From positions 55,915,464 to 55,979,463 of the forward strand of contig NC_034411.1 in NCBI RefSeq assembly GCF_002078875.1: a stretch of 64,000 nucleotides of DNA, written 5' to 3'. The notes beneath the pieces were generated by a model. The model did no database searches. It had not been told where the DNA came from and saw nothing but the letters and a program-made list of their open reading frames with translations. Of this stretch, positions 50,730-62,550 are shown one piece after another. Both the position numbers and the translations under genes were made by a program. Position 1 is the first letter of the stretch. Every line of letters starts with the position of its first letter. Source of the DNA: Numida meleagris. Its lineage: Eukaryota > Chordata > Aves > Galliformes > Numididae.

Positions 50730-52685
50730 CTTCAAAGTACAGAAGAGCAGCTCTATCATTCCAGAGCAAGTAAACAGTTCTGAAAGAAAAAGTAGAGGGG
50801 GAAAGATGTTTCATTTCAACTTCATTCACAAGCAGAAAGGATTTGTCAAAAGCACCTAAGGAATGAGTCCTAAAGATGTTAATGTTGGGCAAAAGTCACC
50901 AGTGCTGCAGTTAATGCATGGAGTGAAATTCAGCCAGTTGCAACAAGCTAGCAGTAAGCTTGATCATCTAGTAAGCCCTGTCCAATCTGTTTGCCAGTCA
51001 AGCTGCTCACAGGATCTGAGACTTCCTTTCTGAGCTGGCAGAACTGGGAAATATGTGACAGGTTTGATTGCACTTCTGTTTCTCACAGTATTGCAACAAA
51101 TAATGATATTCATACAGCCTCTGCTGCATTTCCTTTGAGGGGGCTTCCACTGTTGGGGGTCTGAGAAGTGAGGGGAGCAAGAAATCCCCACTTCAGGGCT
51201 TACACACCAGAAAAGTCTCACAGAGAAGATGAAGAAGGACTGACACGTCAACATTGCTTTAGCTTTTCTCCATGAAATGAGGATGGACTTAGAATCCAAC
51301 TTCATGACTACACTTCTGACAAGTTGTGCTTTACTCTATCATGCTACATTCCAGAAGCCAGACAGATAAGTTATCCATATTATGTACTACTAATGTTAAC
51401 TCCCCCTCTTTCCTCCTCATCCCTCTGCCTGTTATGAACTGCTTTGGCAAACGGTGCATCGGGGTAGGGTTTCTCTGGGGCTGTTGGTCTTGCATGTACG
51501 TACATAAGAAGTTTGTCTCTTAGTCTTAGTCTGTATCCTCAGTATACTGAAAAATGAGGGCTTAATGAAATATTAGTTTCATTACTGAAATACTGCAAGT
51601 GGGAAGTAAATATATCAAAAGTTATTGATATAGTAAAAATATGGATCTTCAAAGTAAAATCAAAACTAAGTAATATTTCTCAAGTATTTTCAGAGATGTA
51701 GGTAGAATTTACAGGAAAACAAATGTTCTATCTCATGACCATTTCTGAACAGTTTAAAGTTTTCCCAGTATTCTAAGATGGACATAACTATTTTGAAGAA
51801 GGTGGTGTTTGAGCCAGTGCTCTATTCATTCAGAAATTACAGTGTCTATTAAGAGGACAGTCCTCCTGGAAGGGAGTAGAGGTTCAAGTCATTGCTTTTC
51901 CTGATGGGAACATGAAGCTACTAGATGGGGAATGGTGATTAGGCAGCCTTTTTGCACAAGTAATATAGAATTTATAGAATTGCATGAAATAGTTCCAGTG
52001 AGGGCGACTGATGATGAATCATCCTGTTCAAGGGATTTATCATGGTTTGGGAGAGAAATGAGTAGTTCTGTGGAAACAGGAATATGAACACTAGCTCTCA
52101 GTTTGGCTAGCTTGTAAGTACTTGTTGGCTATACTTTGGACATTTGCTTTCTCTTTTTCCTTAACCAGAAATGTGATAATTGCCAAACATGCTGTGTATG
52201 TTTTTACAGAAATATTTACTTCTGACAAATCAACAGTTTTTTTGACCAAAAAGAAAAAGGAAAAAATCATTTTCACTGGAAAATTCTTTAGGAACCCTAG
52301 CAGTCAACGCTCCCAGAATTGCCTTTAAACAGCCAAATAATTCCCACAAGTATGAATGCACAGTTCCAACTACTTTAATGGAATTTGCATGTGTGTATCA
52401 AGGGGCAGAATTTGGCTCTTGTTCTAAAAATCATTGTGTAGCTTTTAAAGAGAAATTCATTTAGTAGTGATGTAAGCCTTTGCAACTTCCCTGTTTTGTC
52501 TATGCAAGATTCCAGTTTTATAAAATGGTATGAATTAATGATATGTATTTATATTTGGTTTTTATAGCAGCATGCAATGTTTAACAAGCCAGCCTTGAAC
52601 ATGTCAGTTAATTGATGTTTACCAAAGCATTTATCTCTCAATTGTAATTCTTTTGTTCCAGTAAAAATTAAAGTCATTTTCTGTA
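50730..52685. other. Noncoding spacer between the 50-kb and 52.7-kb tracts
   Basis: About 1.96 kb of unique AT-rich DNA. Frames are short (up to 113 codons, 50964-51305 minus) and unrecognised. No transposon identified. Confidence 0.6.
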
Positions 52686-52916
52686 CTTTCCTTCCTTCCT
52701 TCCTTCCTTCCTTCCTTCCTTCCTTCCTTCCTTCCTTCCTTCCTTCCTNNNNNNNNNNNNNNNNNNNNNNNNNNNNNNNNNNNNNNNNNNNNNNNNNNNN
52801 NNNNNNNNNNNNNNNNNNNNNNNNNNNNNNNNNNTCCTTCCGTCCTTCCTCCCTTCCTCCCTTCCTCCCTTCCTCCCTTCCTCCCTTCCTCCCTTCTTCC
52901 CTTCCTTTCCTTTTCT
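52686..52916. repeat. Polypyrimidine tract, (TTCC)n then (TTCCTCCC)n, with assembly gap
   Basis: The plus strand is C and T throughout the sequenced part except for one G at 52842. Left of the gap is uniform TTCC. Right of the gap are TTCCTCCC-type octamers, the same two-layer structure as at 24.1 kb. An 86-N gap lies between. Confidence 0.94.
52749..52834. other. Assembly gap (86 N)
   Basis: 86 N at the junction of the TTCC core and the octamer variant block. Confidence 0.97.
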
Positions 52917-54021
52917 GATTTCACTGCTTCAACACCAAGGGAATTCCAGCAATTTCAGCAGTTACACTGGCATACAACTGATACAAATAAGTAGTGAACC
53001 AGACTCTGTAGCAGAAATCCTAGCCCATTGAACTCAGCAAGAGTTTTGCCACTGACTTCAAGAGAGAAACATCTTCACTTCAACTGTATTTAATAATACT
53101 TTATGCCGGTATAACATAAAATTAATACCTCCTTTATAGTGACCAGATATGTGTTGTACAGTTGCTGCTTTATTTCTGCAATTACAGGAACAACACATGA
53201 CTTTTTAATCTTGATTTCTGTTTGAATTCTCTCTGGTAACTACATTTTGGGCTACAAATACTCTTGGGAGAAATCATTCAGAAAGGTATAAACAAGGTAG
53301 CTTGAGCAAGAGACTTATCCACGGCATGCTGAAGTCAAAGTTTGGTGTAGCTGACCTAGAGATTTCTTCAAGAGGAGTGTGAAAATAAACAGTGACGTGA
53401 AGTGTTTGGGTTTTACTTGTTTTTTGGCAAACGACCTGGCCCTGATTCACCTCTCACTTAATTGTATAAGTGTTGTAAGCGATAAAGTCAGATCTCATCA
53501 TCTGGAAGTAATAGAAACAGGAAAAAATGCTGTGGAAATTGTAAAGAGGTCTTGACCATGAGAACACAAGCTTGATGTTTACCGGTGAAGGGTTTCTGGT
53601 AGGGACTGGACTTCTCCATTGTAGTGGCAGGTAATTCTGTGGTATACCTTGAATCCATCTCTTTTTGATTATGTATGATCAATCTCATACAAGGGCAATG
53701 AGAGCAGGGAAGAGCTTATGGGGTAATTAAAAACCCACTGAAAAAAATGCACCAAAGGGCTCACTGAGGCTCCTGTCTTAGAAGAGACCAGAAGAGCTTG
53801 GCATTGTTTGGCAATGCAACAAAACCTGACAGAGGGCACAGATACTTTCCACCAGTATACTAAGGCAAAAGAATGGAAGAAATGCCAGGAAGATAAATTT
53901 AAATAAACAGGGGATATTGGCACAAGGAGAAATAGGTATGAACAGTCCAGGAATTAATTTATGCTTCAATGCAGAAGATGGTTTCTGGATCAAGTGTCCA
54001 TGAAGGTAATAGGTAAAAATG
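52917..54021. other. Noncoding stretch, no gene seen
   Basis: AT-rich unique DNA up to the LTR target site. Frames are under 85 codons and unrecognised. Confidence 0.6.
54017..54021. repeat. LTR target site duplication, left copy (AAATG)
   Basis: AAATG directly precedes the LTR terminus TGTCA and is repeated exactly after the other terminus at 54560-54564. A 5-bp duplication is the usual size for ERVL-type elements. Confidence 0.88.
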
Positions 54022-54559
54022 TGTCAACGGTTTATGGGCAGGTTCGGCCCAGTTCCGTGACTAGTGGGGCGGGGGACCCACAGACCCATGCCCTGGGAAA
54101 GGGAAAAGGGAAAAAGGGTAGGGAGATGGGCCTAAAAACAAAACAGTGGCAACGATCTGAGGAGAAACAAACCAATTTACTAAATAAGATATCGGAATGC
54201 AAAATAACACAGTGTAATACAATTTAAGCTACTAAATCCAATAATAATGAGAGACAGTGTCCAAAATTAAAGTAGGCCTTACTCTAATACCGATGGTGAA
54301 ATGGCTAAGAAGCGAGATGCTGCAGGGACGAGAGACGGGCAGAGAAGAGAGAAGGTCTCGTGATATGCAAACAGTTTTATCTTTCCCTCTGACCAGAAAT
54401 GGTAACAGAGCAGCAAAGTCCCCCAGGAAATGTAGTTCTTCTGAGGACCAGGCACCCAGAACTATCCATGGAACTGGAGCATTAACTCTTCAACTCCCAG
54501 TACGCTACATGATATTATGATGCGGAATACCAATAACCAAAAATCATAAAACCATGACA
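54022..54559 (-). mobile_element. Solo LTR of an avian endogenous retrovirus (ERVL-like)
   Basis: This 538-bp segment starts TGTCAACGG and ends CCATGACA on the plus strand, giving the inverted terminal pair TGTCA/TGACA expected of an LTR. It is flanked by a perfect 5-bp duplication, AAATG. I place it on the minus strand, so that it begins TGTCATGGTTTTATG at 54559, which resembles abundant LTRs I remember from the chicken genome. In that direction there is a TATA-like GATAAAA near 54380; no canonical AATAAA or ATTAAA is present. It holds about 13 CpG sites, many more than the flanks. No internal viral genes lie on either side, so the provirus has been reduced to a single LTR by recombination between its two LTRs. 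Family assignment is from memory and the 5-bp duplication; class II elements usually leave 6 bp. Confidence 0.88.
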
Positions 54560-54564
54560 AAATG
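54560..54564. repeat. LTR target site duplication, right copy (AAATG)
   Basis: Exact repeat of 54017-54021 directly after the LTR terminus TGACA. Confidence 0.88.
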
Positions 54565-57070
54565 GAAAGGCTCAAGGTGGAACCTGATGAATGTTTGAGC
54601 TCACTGTATACGATAGGGTTTGTGGGAATGGGGACTGACTCCGTGGCACAGGACCATTCTTTTAGTGTCAAATTCCTCTGCTCTAAATCAGGATAGTTCT
54701 GATGAAGACAGTTTCACAAACTGGCAGTAAAGAAGAGTGTATCACTTCCTCCCTTGTGACTAATCCTGCTCCATTTACTGACTTTGCTCTGATATTTGGG
54801 AAGCCTCAGAAAACATATCTGCCACCAGAATAGTGAGCAATTCCTAAGGAAACAGGTATGTCCCACCCACATGCATGCTGCACTCCTCTCTGTATCTGTG
54901 ATGCCTCATATAAAAAGTGTTGACAGCTTCAGTAGGGATTTTACAAGAGATTGCCATTCATATTCCACAAGGACCAAAAGATCCACATGGGAATATTTAA
55001 TATAAACAGTAATAGTTTCCCACATCTTTGTTTAGAGAATAGCTTGAGGATTTCTAAACTTTAGGATCATATTCATTCCAGAAGAATGGTTTTACTCATA
55101 GCCATATAAATCTTTCCTCTACATAAATGACAATATTTTTTGTATGTATCTGAATTCTTAAAGATGATATTCAGGTAATAAGACTGCAGCAGGTAGTACA
55201 GATAAATCTCACCTCAGCTAGTTTTACTTTACAGTGAAAGACCTGAACTGCATGAACTGCAAAGGGTGTTGCCTATCTGCTTTTACAGTATGATACTTGC
55301 CAGACTTCCAGGAAACACCTTTTTTTTTTTTTTTTTTTTTTTTTTAATGAAACAAATGAAGGAAATGTTTCCTTGAGATTTCAAGATTGGACTTGCAAAG
55401 AAATCTAGGGCTGAAAAACCAAAGCTCTGCTTCCAACAGGGCTGGGCTGCAAATCAGAGCAGACAGGTCATGGCGCTTTGTACTCTTGAAAGTTCAGTGC
55501 TAATTTTATGTGCTTAAGAAGGAGCTGTTAGATACTGAGCTTTTTGGAGTGACTCCTCTGAAACAACCAAAGGACCATTTCTCTTAGCTTGCCTTTGGAA
55601 TATTTTAAATGCCTTTTTGGCTTCCTTGCTACTTTTAAACACTCCTAACTTCTGTAATAGAACCTACTGCTATATCATACTTGTCACTGCTATCCACAAT
55701 CTGATACAACACATGCAACTACTCAAGGAACTATCAAATGCAGGCGAGGGGAGAAGAAGCTATCTTTTTTTAAAAAGATGTTAACATAGTATTGCTGACT
55801 TCCAGCACTCATGAGTCAGACTCACAGAAAACTCTGAAACTGGAATGTATTTTGTTTCAATTCATTTGTCTGCTTACTCTTGGGATTTGTAAGGCTTGTA
55901 TGTTTCAGCTTTTCTCCACCACCAGGTGGTCTCAAGTGATCCGCAAATGAACAATTACTGGATATTGCCTTATAGTAGATTGCTGCATATTAACTATTCA
56001 TGAGCCCTTTTCCCACTCACACCTATCAGTATCCTGAATTCCTTAATTCATACCTATGCACTGTGGATAAGTTTAAGTAATGCTGATGCTTTCTCTGTGA
56101 ACACTAATTGAATGTCAGGTGTCCTGTTGCTTTTACTGTTCCTGGAAATAGAAAGGATGGATGAAAAATAGAAGTCAAAAAATACTGCAAAGTCAGTATC
56201 CATTCTTTTTGCAGTTAATCCTGGACATAGCAATAGGAAATTTTAGTAAAATTTCCTGCCCATGAATTCTGATGAGCGTATGAACTCAGGGAGTATTTAA
56301 AACAAAATTGAGACTTTATAACCTTAGTGGCCATATGTGACCTAGAAGATTTTAACACAAATTGTTTCTCTCATTCATTTACCATCATTTCAAGAAATGC
56401 ATTATGACATAGATTTTGACACAACTAATCCTTCCATATGGAGAAGTGTGAATGGTATGATCCAGCTTAAGAGACAGTCAGAAGGAGAGGAGACAAACAG
56501 TTTAGTTTTTACCTCATGAGACCATTGCGCAAGGAGAGGGAACTTGTTCAGAAAACTGAGGGAGAAGACAGTTCTGTAACCTTGTTCACTGTTTTGTTTC
56601 CTCTCTGGCAGTTAATACAGAGAAGAACATTTTTAGATCCACATCTGCAGCTTTAGTTTACTCAAGCTTTTGATGTAAGAAAGAAGGGAGCAGAAGTTTT
56701 AGACGTAATATAAAGAATCTATTTCACTTGCCAGGCGAACTAATGAAGTTAGAACCACTTTCTTCCTTTCTACACAAATGATATGTTGTGTTCCCTTCTG
56801 ATAGAATACATATGAAGAGAAAGCAGCTCATGGCCAATGACTCTCCTCACGAGTGCAGGCATTAAAGAGAAACTAGAATCAGGTAAGTTGCTTTTTCATA
56901 ACACTGAACAGTAGGTCATTCTTTACAAAGAAGCTATTGATTTTTGAGAAAAGAATGTTTTGTATGAAGAGGACTGTAAATTCTTTCTTAATTTCTTAAA
57001 TTCTTTCTTAAATTTTCATGCAGTGGATTCATTAATCTGATTTACCCATTTCCTGGAATTCATGAGAGAC
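54565..57070. other. Noncoding stretch, no gene seen
   Basis: Unique AT-rich DNA with a 26-nt T run at 55320-55345. A short internal duplication of a TTCTTTCTTAA-type motif occurs near 56980-57015. No gene supported. Confidence 0.6.
55320..55345. repeat. Poly(T) run, 26 nt
   Basis: Uninterrupted run of 26 T. No recognisable retroposed body lies on the minus strand beyond it. Confidence 0.9.
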
Positions 57071-57260
57071 AGAATAATATAGAATGGTTTGAGTTGGAAG
57101 TGACCTTTAAAAATTATCTAGCTCAAACTCCTTTCATGGACAGGGACATCTTTCACTAGATCAGGTTGCCCGAAGGCTCATCCAACCTGACTTTGATCAT
57201 TACTAGTGATGGGACATCCACAACTTCTCTTGGCAACCAGTTCCTAACACATTTATGGTA
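57071..57260 (-). mobile_element. CR1 LINE, 3' untranslated region, well preserved
   Basis: The plus strand carries, in order, AGAATGGTTTGAGTTGGAAG, TGACCTTTAAAAATTATCTAG, CATGGACAGGGACATCTTTC, ACTAGATCAGGTTGCCCG, CATCCAACCTGACTTTGA, GATGGGACATCCACAACTTC and CTTGGCAACCAGTTCC. This is the reverse complement of the familiar avian CR1 3' region. About 190 bp remain; the element is 5'-truncated near 57260, which is typical. It lies on the minus strand. Confidence 0.95.
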
Positions 57261-59375
57261 TTTTGTGAGAATTAAAATAAAAAGGCCAGCAAACAGTCTA
57301 AGTCTATCCAGGTAGATATTTTAACTCAACACATAATGTCAAAATTGGTGGAAAAGAGTTAATTTCCAATTTACTGGTATTTATTGTTTCAGTAGTCAAG
57401 AGTGTAATGGATGCCAAAGGCAAAAAGACAAAATATAAGATGTTCACCAAAGGGACTACTTGGTAAAACTTGATCAGCATCAGAAATAGCTGGTATCAAA
57501 CTTATTTTGAAATCATAGTGAATCACAGTAAATACATTCTCCCACTGTACTTCCATCATCAGCTGAGATTTTGTTGCAATTGTAGCTTGCAATGGATAAA
57601 GAATCAGTGTATTCAAAACTTCTTTCCTGTGCTTGATGAACGTATTCATAACTGAACTTTAGCTATCTTGCTTGGTTTTATCTTTCCCTTCAGCAGCCTC
57701 TCTCCCTATTCTGTTCTCTGAACTCTTAACAACTTTTACTCCAAGCACACTAGTATTTATGGTGTGCCCTGAAGGACAGTGCCCCTTAAAAACATATTCA
57801 TAAAAGTACAATCCACAAGTACAAGTTCAAAAGAAAAACAGTCTGGAAATGAGCTTTGAGATGAATGTTTTAGGGTCATTATCTGAGGTAAACTGGCAGT
57901 CTCTAATGAGACATTTGTAATTTAATTGTGTCATGGAGAGACTATAAATTTCCCGTGGAGCCCATATCCAAGTTGTTTTTATAATGATGATAAAGAAACA
58001 CACATACCAAAAATCTTTTGAATACACTATAACTTCTTCCAAAAAGATAAAGAGGGCCTATATCCTATTTATGTCACTACACTCAGTTGCATAACAGAGC
58101 CTACAACAAGTAGGATGGAGGGCAAGAGTCAGTCTACAATCATTTAATACTGTATAATTCTTTACATTTCTCTTTTAATCACAGGATAAGCTTTTGTGAC
58201 CGGTTCATATCAATACTAGAAAAGAAGAAACATAACAGGATCACAAATGGTCATTCTACATAATCTTTATATGGGATTATGTTGTGTTTGATGCTTCCTC
58301 TGGGGAAGAAAATGTTCTAATACTGCATGACTAAGTCACTCCTGCATCAGATTCCTAAGGATTTGGAGAGAGAGTTGTAAGGATTCTTATGCCTCAGTCA
58401 ATTCCAAAATGCTGTCTACTCACTCCAAGTTACTAAATAAATTGGGACAAACATATCCTCAAGATTCAGAAAATAGATTGTGCAATACACTCACTTGATC
58501 ATGCCCAGTTAAGACCTCTGGGTCCCTCAGCTGGAATGGTGCATTTACTTCTCTTACAGATTTAAGCAGCTTTTCATGCTGTGATTCTGTTCATCAAATT
58601 GTTCTGGATATAATCTCCAAAGTTCCAGCTTGTTGGGACAACTATTTCTGAAATGTTGAAAATGATTTAAAATGGAAGCAGCTTTTAAAATAATATCTAA
58701 ACTTCAACAGATAGCTGAGCATTCATTTTTTAGGCTGAAGTAGGACATAGAGCCTGGGAGTGGGAGATAGAGGAAGATGAAGAATATTTTATGTTCTAAT
58801 TCTACAGTAAATATTGCAAAAATACCAAGTTCTATAAGAACCTACTTTTGAGTGTTTTCCTCTGACTTGTTCCTTTCACTCAAGCAGGATACTTGAGAAC
58901 TGTAATCTAAACACAAGAGAGGGAGTAGCCATTCTTCTATTTTAATTCTGTCTTCAACATAAATTGTCTCTGTGTTTTCAGAAAAGATATGTCACACTGA
59001 AATAGCATTTCAAAAATGCCATTCTGAAATTTCTCATCAAGTTTGTAACATCAGCCCGAGAATCTGAAGCTGCCACTGTAAAGACTATTCACCATGCAGT
59101 TTCAGACTAGAGGCATGACTCTTCCTCAGAAGCAACTCTTATATATCTTTAGTCCATTTCTGAACCATTTTTTTTTATTTTTTACTCCCAGTAAACGTCT
59201 CTTTCATATGTTTACCGACATCTAAAGGCGAATATTTTCATATTTTAATAGCAATTTGGTTAACCAAAGAATCAGAAAAATAATCTCCATCTGAAAGTCT
59301 TTTTTTCTTTTAATAAAAAAAAAGATTTTAGCAAGATTCTATCCAATCTCCATTGACAGTATGATAATAATATAT
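57261..59375. other. Noncoding stretch, no gene seen
   Basis: Unique AT-rich DNA. Frames are under 90 codons and unrecognised. No transposon recognised before the mariner terminus. Confidence 0.6.
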
Positions 59376-59916
59376 GGGTTGCTTTGGAAGTAATTCCTCC
59401 TATTTATTTCCACGGAAACTACAACAGATACTAAGGGCACACTATTTGATAGAGCAAATCCTCAGCTACGAAGTACTCTTTTCCAGCATAGCCACCACCA
59501 TTAGCAGATTCACAAAGATGAGCTGATTGAGACACTCTTCATTTTGTGATGTGACAGCTGTGCATGGTTGTCTGGAATGTGGCTTGTTTTTGATGTCACT
59601 GTCACTGCTGCTGAAACGCACCACCCACTTTGTCACTGTGCTCACATCCACTATTTGGTCTCCAAGTGTCAATGAATGTCAGTGGGTGCCATTTTTTATG
59701 CCTGGAGGAACTCAATTCCACATCTTTGCCTCATACACAATTCTATGTCAAATGCCATTTTGTCAGATGTCCCTCTGCTGCCATCTGTTACACAGCAACA
59801 AAACTGAACAAAATATTGATGGGAAAGTTCAGCCTCTACTGCCATACCACCAACATTCACCTCTAATGTCATGGGTCAACATCATAAAATAGGAGGCATT
59901 ACTTTCGGAACCACCC
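59376..59916 (-). mobile_element. Internally deleted mariner (Galluhop-like), 541 bp
   Basis: The terminal inverted repeats are about 30 bp. The left begins GGGTTGCTTTGGAAG and continues TAATTCCTCCTATTT. The right, reverse complemented, begins GGGTGGTTCCGAAAG and continues TAATGCCTCCTATTT. They agree at 24 of 30 positions by eye. TA dinucleotides lie at both outer edges, as expected for mariner insertion; on the left one extra T lies between TA and the terminus. A full mariner is about 1.2-1.3 kb with a transposase of about 345 residues; here only the N-terminal coding part remains, so the copy could only have moved with transposase supplied by another copy. Confidence 0.92.
59466..59734 (-). 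pseudogene. Mariner transposase N-terminal remnant (DNA-binding domain only)
   Basis: Minus-strand remnant inside the mariner element. It begins near 59734 with MRQRCGIEFLQA, then meets an in-frame stop. KMAPTDIH follows and then a second stop. After a frame change a 68-codon frame (59672-59466) carries the helix-turn-helix part of a mariner transposase, with STVTKWVVRF, KNKPHSRQPCTAVT and NEECLNQLI. This corresponds to the mariner blocks that read like TVRRWVVRF...KDKPRSGRPCTAVT...NEERLNQLI. The whole catalytic DDD domain is missing. The gene is broken by stops, a frameshift and the internal deletion, so no active enzyme can be made. A residual DNA-binding peptide is conceivable but unsupported. 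Confidence 0.88.
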
Positions 59917-61066
59917 TAATATTTATCATGTAGCTATTTCATTTTCTATTCCAGAAAGTACATAGAGAATGTGGTAAAACACTACTGAAACCTGAAATAA
60001 TAAATAATAAAATATTTATATAGAGAGATATACAAAAATGGATCAAGAAAAATTGCATCCATTTGGCAGAGTCTGATTCTTCATTACCTAATGCCTTGTG
60101 GAGTCATTTGCAAGCCTGTATAGGGAATATGAAACTAAGGAATGCAACTGTGAGTAATGCATTTCTTATTAACTTAGAGTAGCAATAGGAGAACAAGCAT
60201 TCTAGGCAATGCAGTGTATTAAGCCTCCACACTGCAGTAGCTAGAGATGATATTTTATCACTTTTATTTTACAGGAAGTCAGACTAGACAATGCAATTGC
60301 TGTATTGTGTTTGAGTCAATGGAGAATTAAGTCCTACTGCATCTGGAGGGGATAAGAATTTGCAGGAATCATGGTAAAATATCTATACTAGAAAAGGAAT
60401 GAGTTGTTTCAAATAAAAATTTGTGTGACTTGTTGCTAATTCCAAAGAAAGAGGTTACAAATTACAGATGAGGCACAGGCTGTAAACTGTTCAGGATGAC
60501 TTTCATTGCTCAAAGGATATAATTGAAAATATGGAACAAACTGCCAAAGTCTACAATAGAAATGAATAGTGTAACACCAGGTCAAAAGGGATCTGGACTC
60601 ATTTCTGGAAGAAGAGACAATGCACAGCTGTTAGCATGTATTTTAAAGGATGAAGATGATCAGTTACTATATGAATTGATTGGTATTTCCTGGGCATGTT
60701 CTGTTAGAATTTTAAAATCTCCTGGACCTTCAGTCATTGTTTGTTTCTGGCAGCTGCATCCATACAGGAGCAAATGTCTTCCATTGACTTGAAATTTATA
60801 CTGTAGAATAAAATTACCGTTTTCTCCAGCAAAAATTCCTCGGTGTAAAGGAATTTTCATATTATTGCCATGACATCAGTTCATCCAGAAAAGATGGGCA
60901 GCTAACTCTGCACTCTGGAATAGTGTATTCTCTTAAATCATCAGGATCTGGGAGCATAACCAATTGTATATACGTCTGTGTAATTAATATCCAAACAACA
61001 GCAGTGTATGCTTTTGAGTTACAGTCATGTAACTGTACATGCTCTACAGTCTCAATAACATAATAA
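59917..61066. other. Noncoding stretch, no gene seen
   Basis: Unique AT-rich DNA. The frame at 60523-60792 (plus, 89 codons) is unrecognised. No gene supported. Confidence 0.6.
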
Positions 61067-61100
<34 letters not shown>

Positions 61101-61101
61101 G

Positions 61102-61144
<43 letters not shown>
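61067..61144. repeat. (TATATG)n hexanucleotide microsatellite
   Basis: About 13 units of GTATAT/TATATG with one interruption (TATGTG) near 61096-61104. On the minus strand it produces a spurious Tyr-Thr repeat frame. Confidence 0.95.
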
Positions 61145-62519
61145 TTTATGGTACCAAACAGAGAAGGCAAGTGTAAAGGACTTTTCTGGATCCTGTATGG
61201 GCTATCTAAGACACTGACTGCAATCCAGATGAAAACTGCTTAGACCACAGCAGAGGCACAAAGAAGGCCCAAGGCTTTGTTTGCCAGCACTATGGTTCCA
61301 ATGCAAAGAAGCAACAGCTATTTCTGGCTTAGCTCCAAATTTGCAGGGTCCTGGGAACAGAAAAGTAGCACATGGAGGCAAATCCTGTGGCTAATCCTGG
61401 TGCTGTACAGCACCTCTTTACTCAGAGGAGTTTGTAAAACTAAGGTTATATCAGTATCCTACCTTTATATGGAAAAGTACCATGGATAACCAGTTTAGTT
61501 TGTAGGCTTTTTTCAGCACAGTCTGAGTCACCCTTAATAGATGTAGGAGCAACAGAAATAGAAATTCTCACTGAAATAGACCTAGAGAAGTCGTCATAGC
61601 CTCAGTCTTCACTCCTTCCCAAGTTTTTTTAGGCACTGCATAAATACAGCAGGAGATTGTCCATACCTCGAAGGGGTTTTAATCTAAATATTACCAGAGA
61701 TTTAATAGCGGTTCAAACGTCTCAAGGATTCCCAGCTTTGCATACCACTTGCATTACTAGTAGTACAGCTCTGTTTAAAGCAACTTGAATTGTGCAGGTG
61801 AGCAGGCCTGCAGGGCTGGGTAGCATTTTCAGCCACTGAGTGCCCCTGGGGATTGATTTTTAAGGGACTTCCTGATGTGTGTGGTCTGCTTTTGTTCTAT
61901 TTGTAACATCTTCCCACCAGCTCTTTGAATATACTGTTTCAACTGAGTTTAGGAAGAAGCCCCCTCAGAAGGGCAAGCAACACAAATTACAAGCTTAGTT
62001 GTCACTTATCAGTTGAGTGGCTGTTTCGTCACTTTTACTGCTGAGCCCACCTACACCAGCTATTAGTGACCACACTTGGATTGAAATCAGTCTGTCTTCC
62101 TTCCCTGTGACCTATTTCAGGAATAAAGACATGTAATCATTACACCAAATAGTATATAACTCTCCTTGATTTTCATTAGTTTCTCATTTCTACAGTGCTT
62201 AATGAATTAGCTGTTGTATTTCAGAACTGATCCCTCATGATATAGGTGAGATCTAGATTTCCCTGGCAAACTTCCTGCTAATTTGTATAGGGCTGGGATC
62301 AGTTTCTCTTTGAGGGATTTATATATATATGTATTTATTTTCTTATATTATTTTTGTACAGTATTTCCTGTTCATATTACAGCACATCCTAATAGAAAAA
62401 AAATATCTTGGTAAAAATCATTCAATAAGCTTTGGAGCTCTCTTCATGATACTGTTCCTTATTTAAAGGAAAGTATTCAATCAGAGTTGCGCAAGCCTCT
62501 CTTCTGCACTGAATTTGCC

Positions 62520-62545
<26 letters not shown>
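62520..62545 (+). repeat. Poly(A) run, 26 nt
   Basis: Uninterrupted run of 26 A followed by GCAAGAGCGG. No retroposed transcript recognised upstream. Confidence 0.9.

Positions 62546-62550
<5 letters not shown>

Noticed and set aside
50029..50892. Open frames of 231-287 codons
   Set aside because: Most of their length is the 443-N gap; the rest is GGAA repeat.
52631..52924. 97-codon minus-strand frame
   Set aside because: Same cause: TTCC repeat plus an 86-N gap.
60523..60700. Segment with a vague resemblance to a plus-strand LINE 3' region
   Set aside because: No consecutive diagnostic blocks could be matched.
60862..61170. 102-codon minus-strand frame with Tyr-Thr repeats
   Set aside because: Produced by the TATATG microsatellite.
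62490..62550. Poly(A) run with GCAAG on both sides, considered as a retroposed sequence with target duplication
   Set aside because: The GCAAG copies are only 5 bp and enclose about 30 bp plus the A run, with no recognisable transcript; coincidence is likely.
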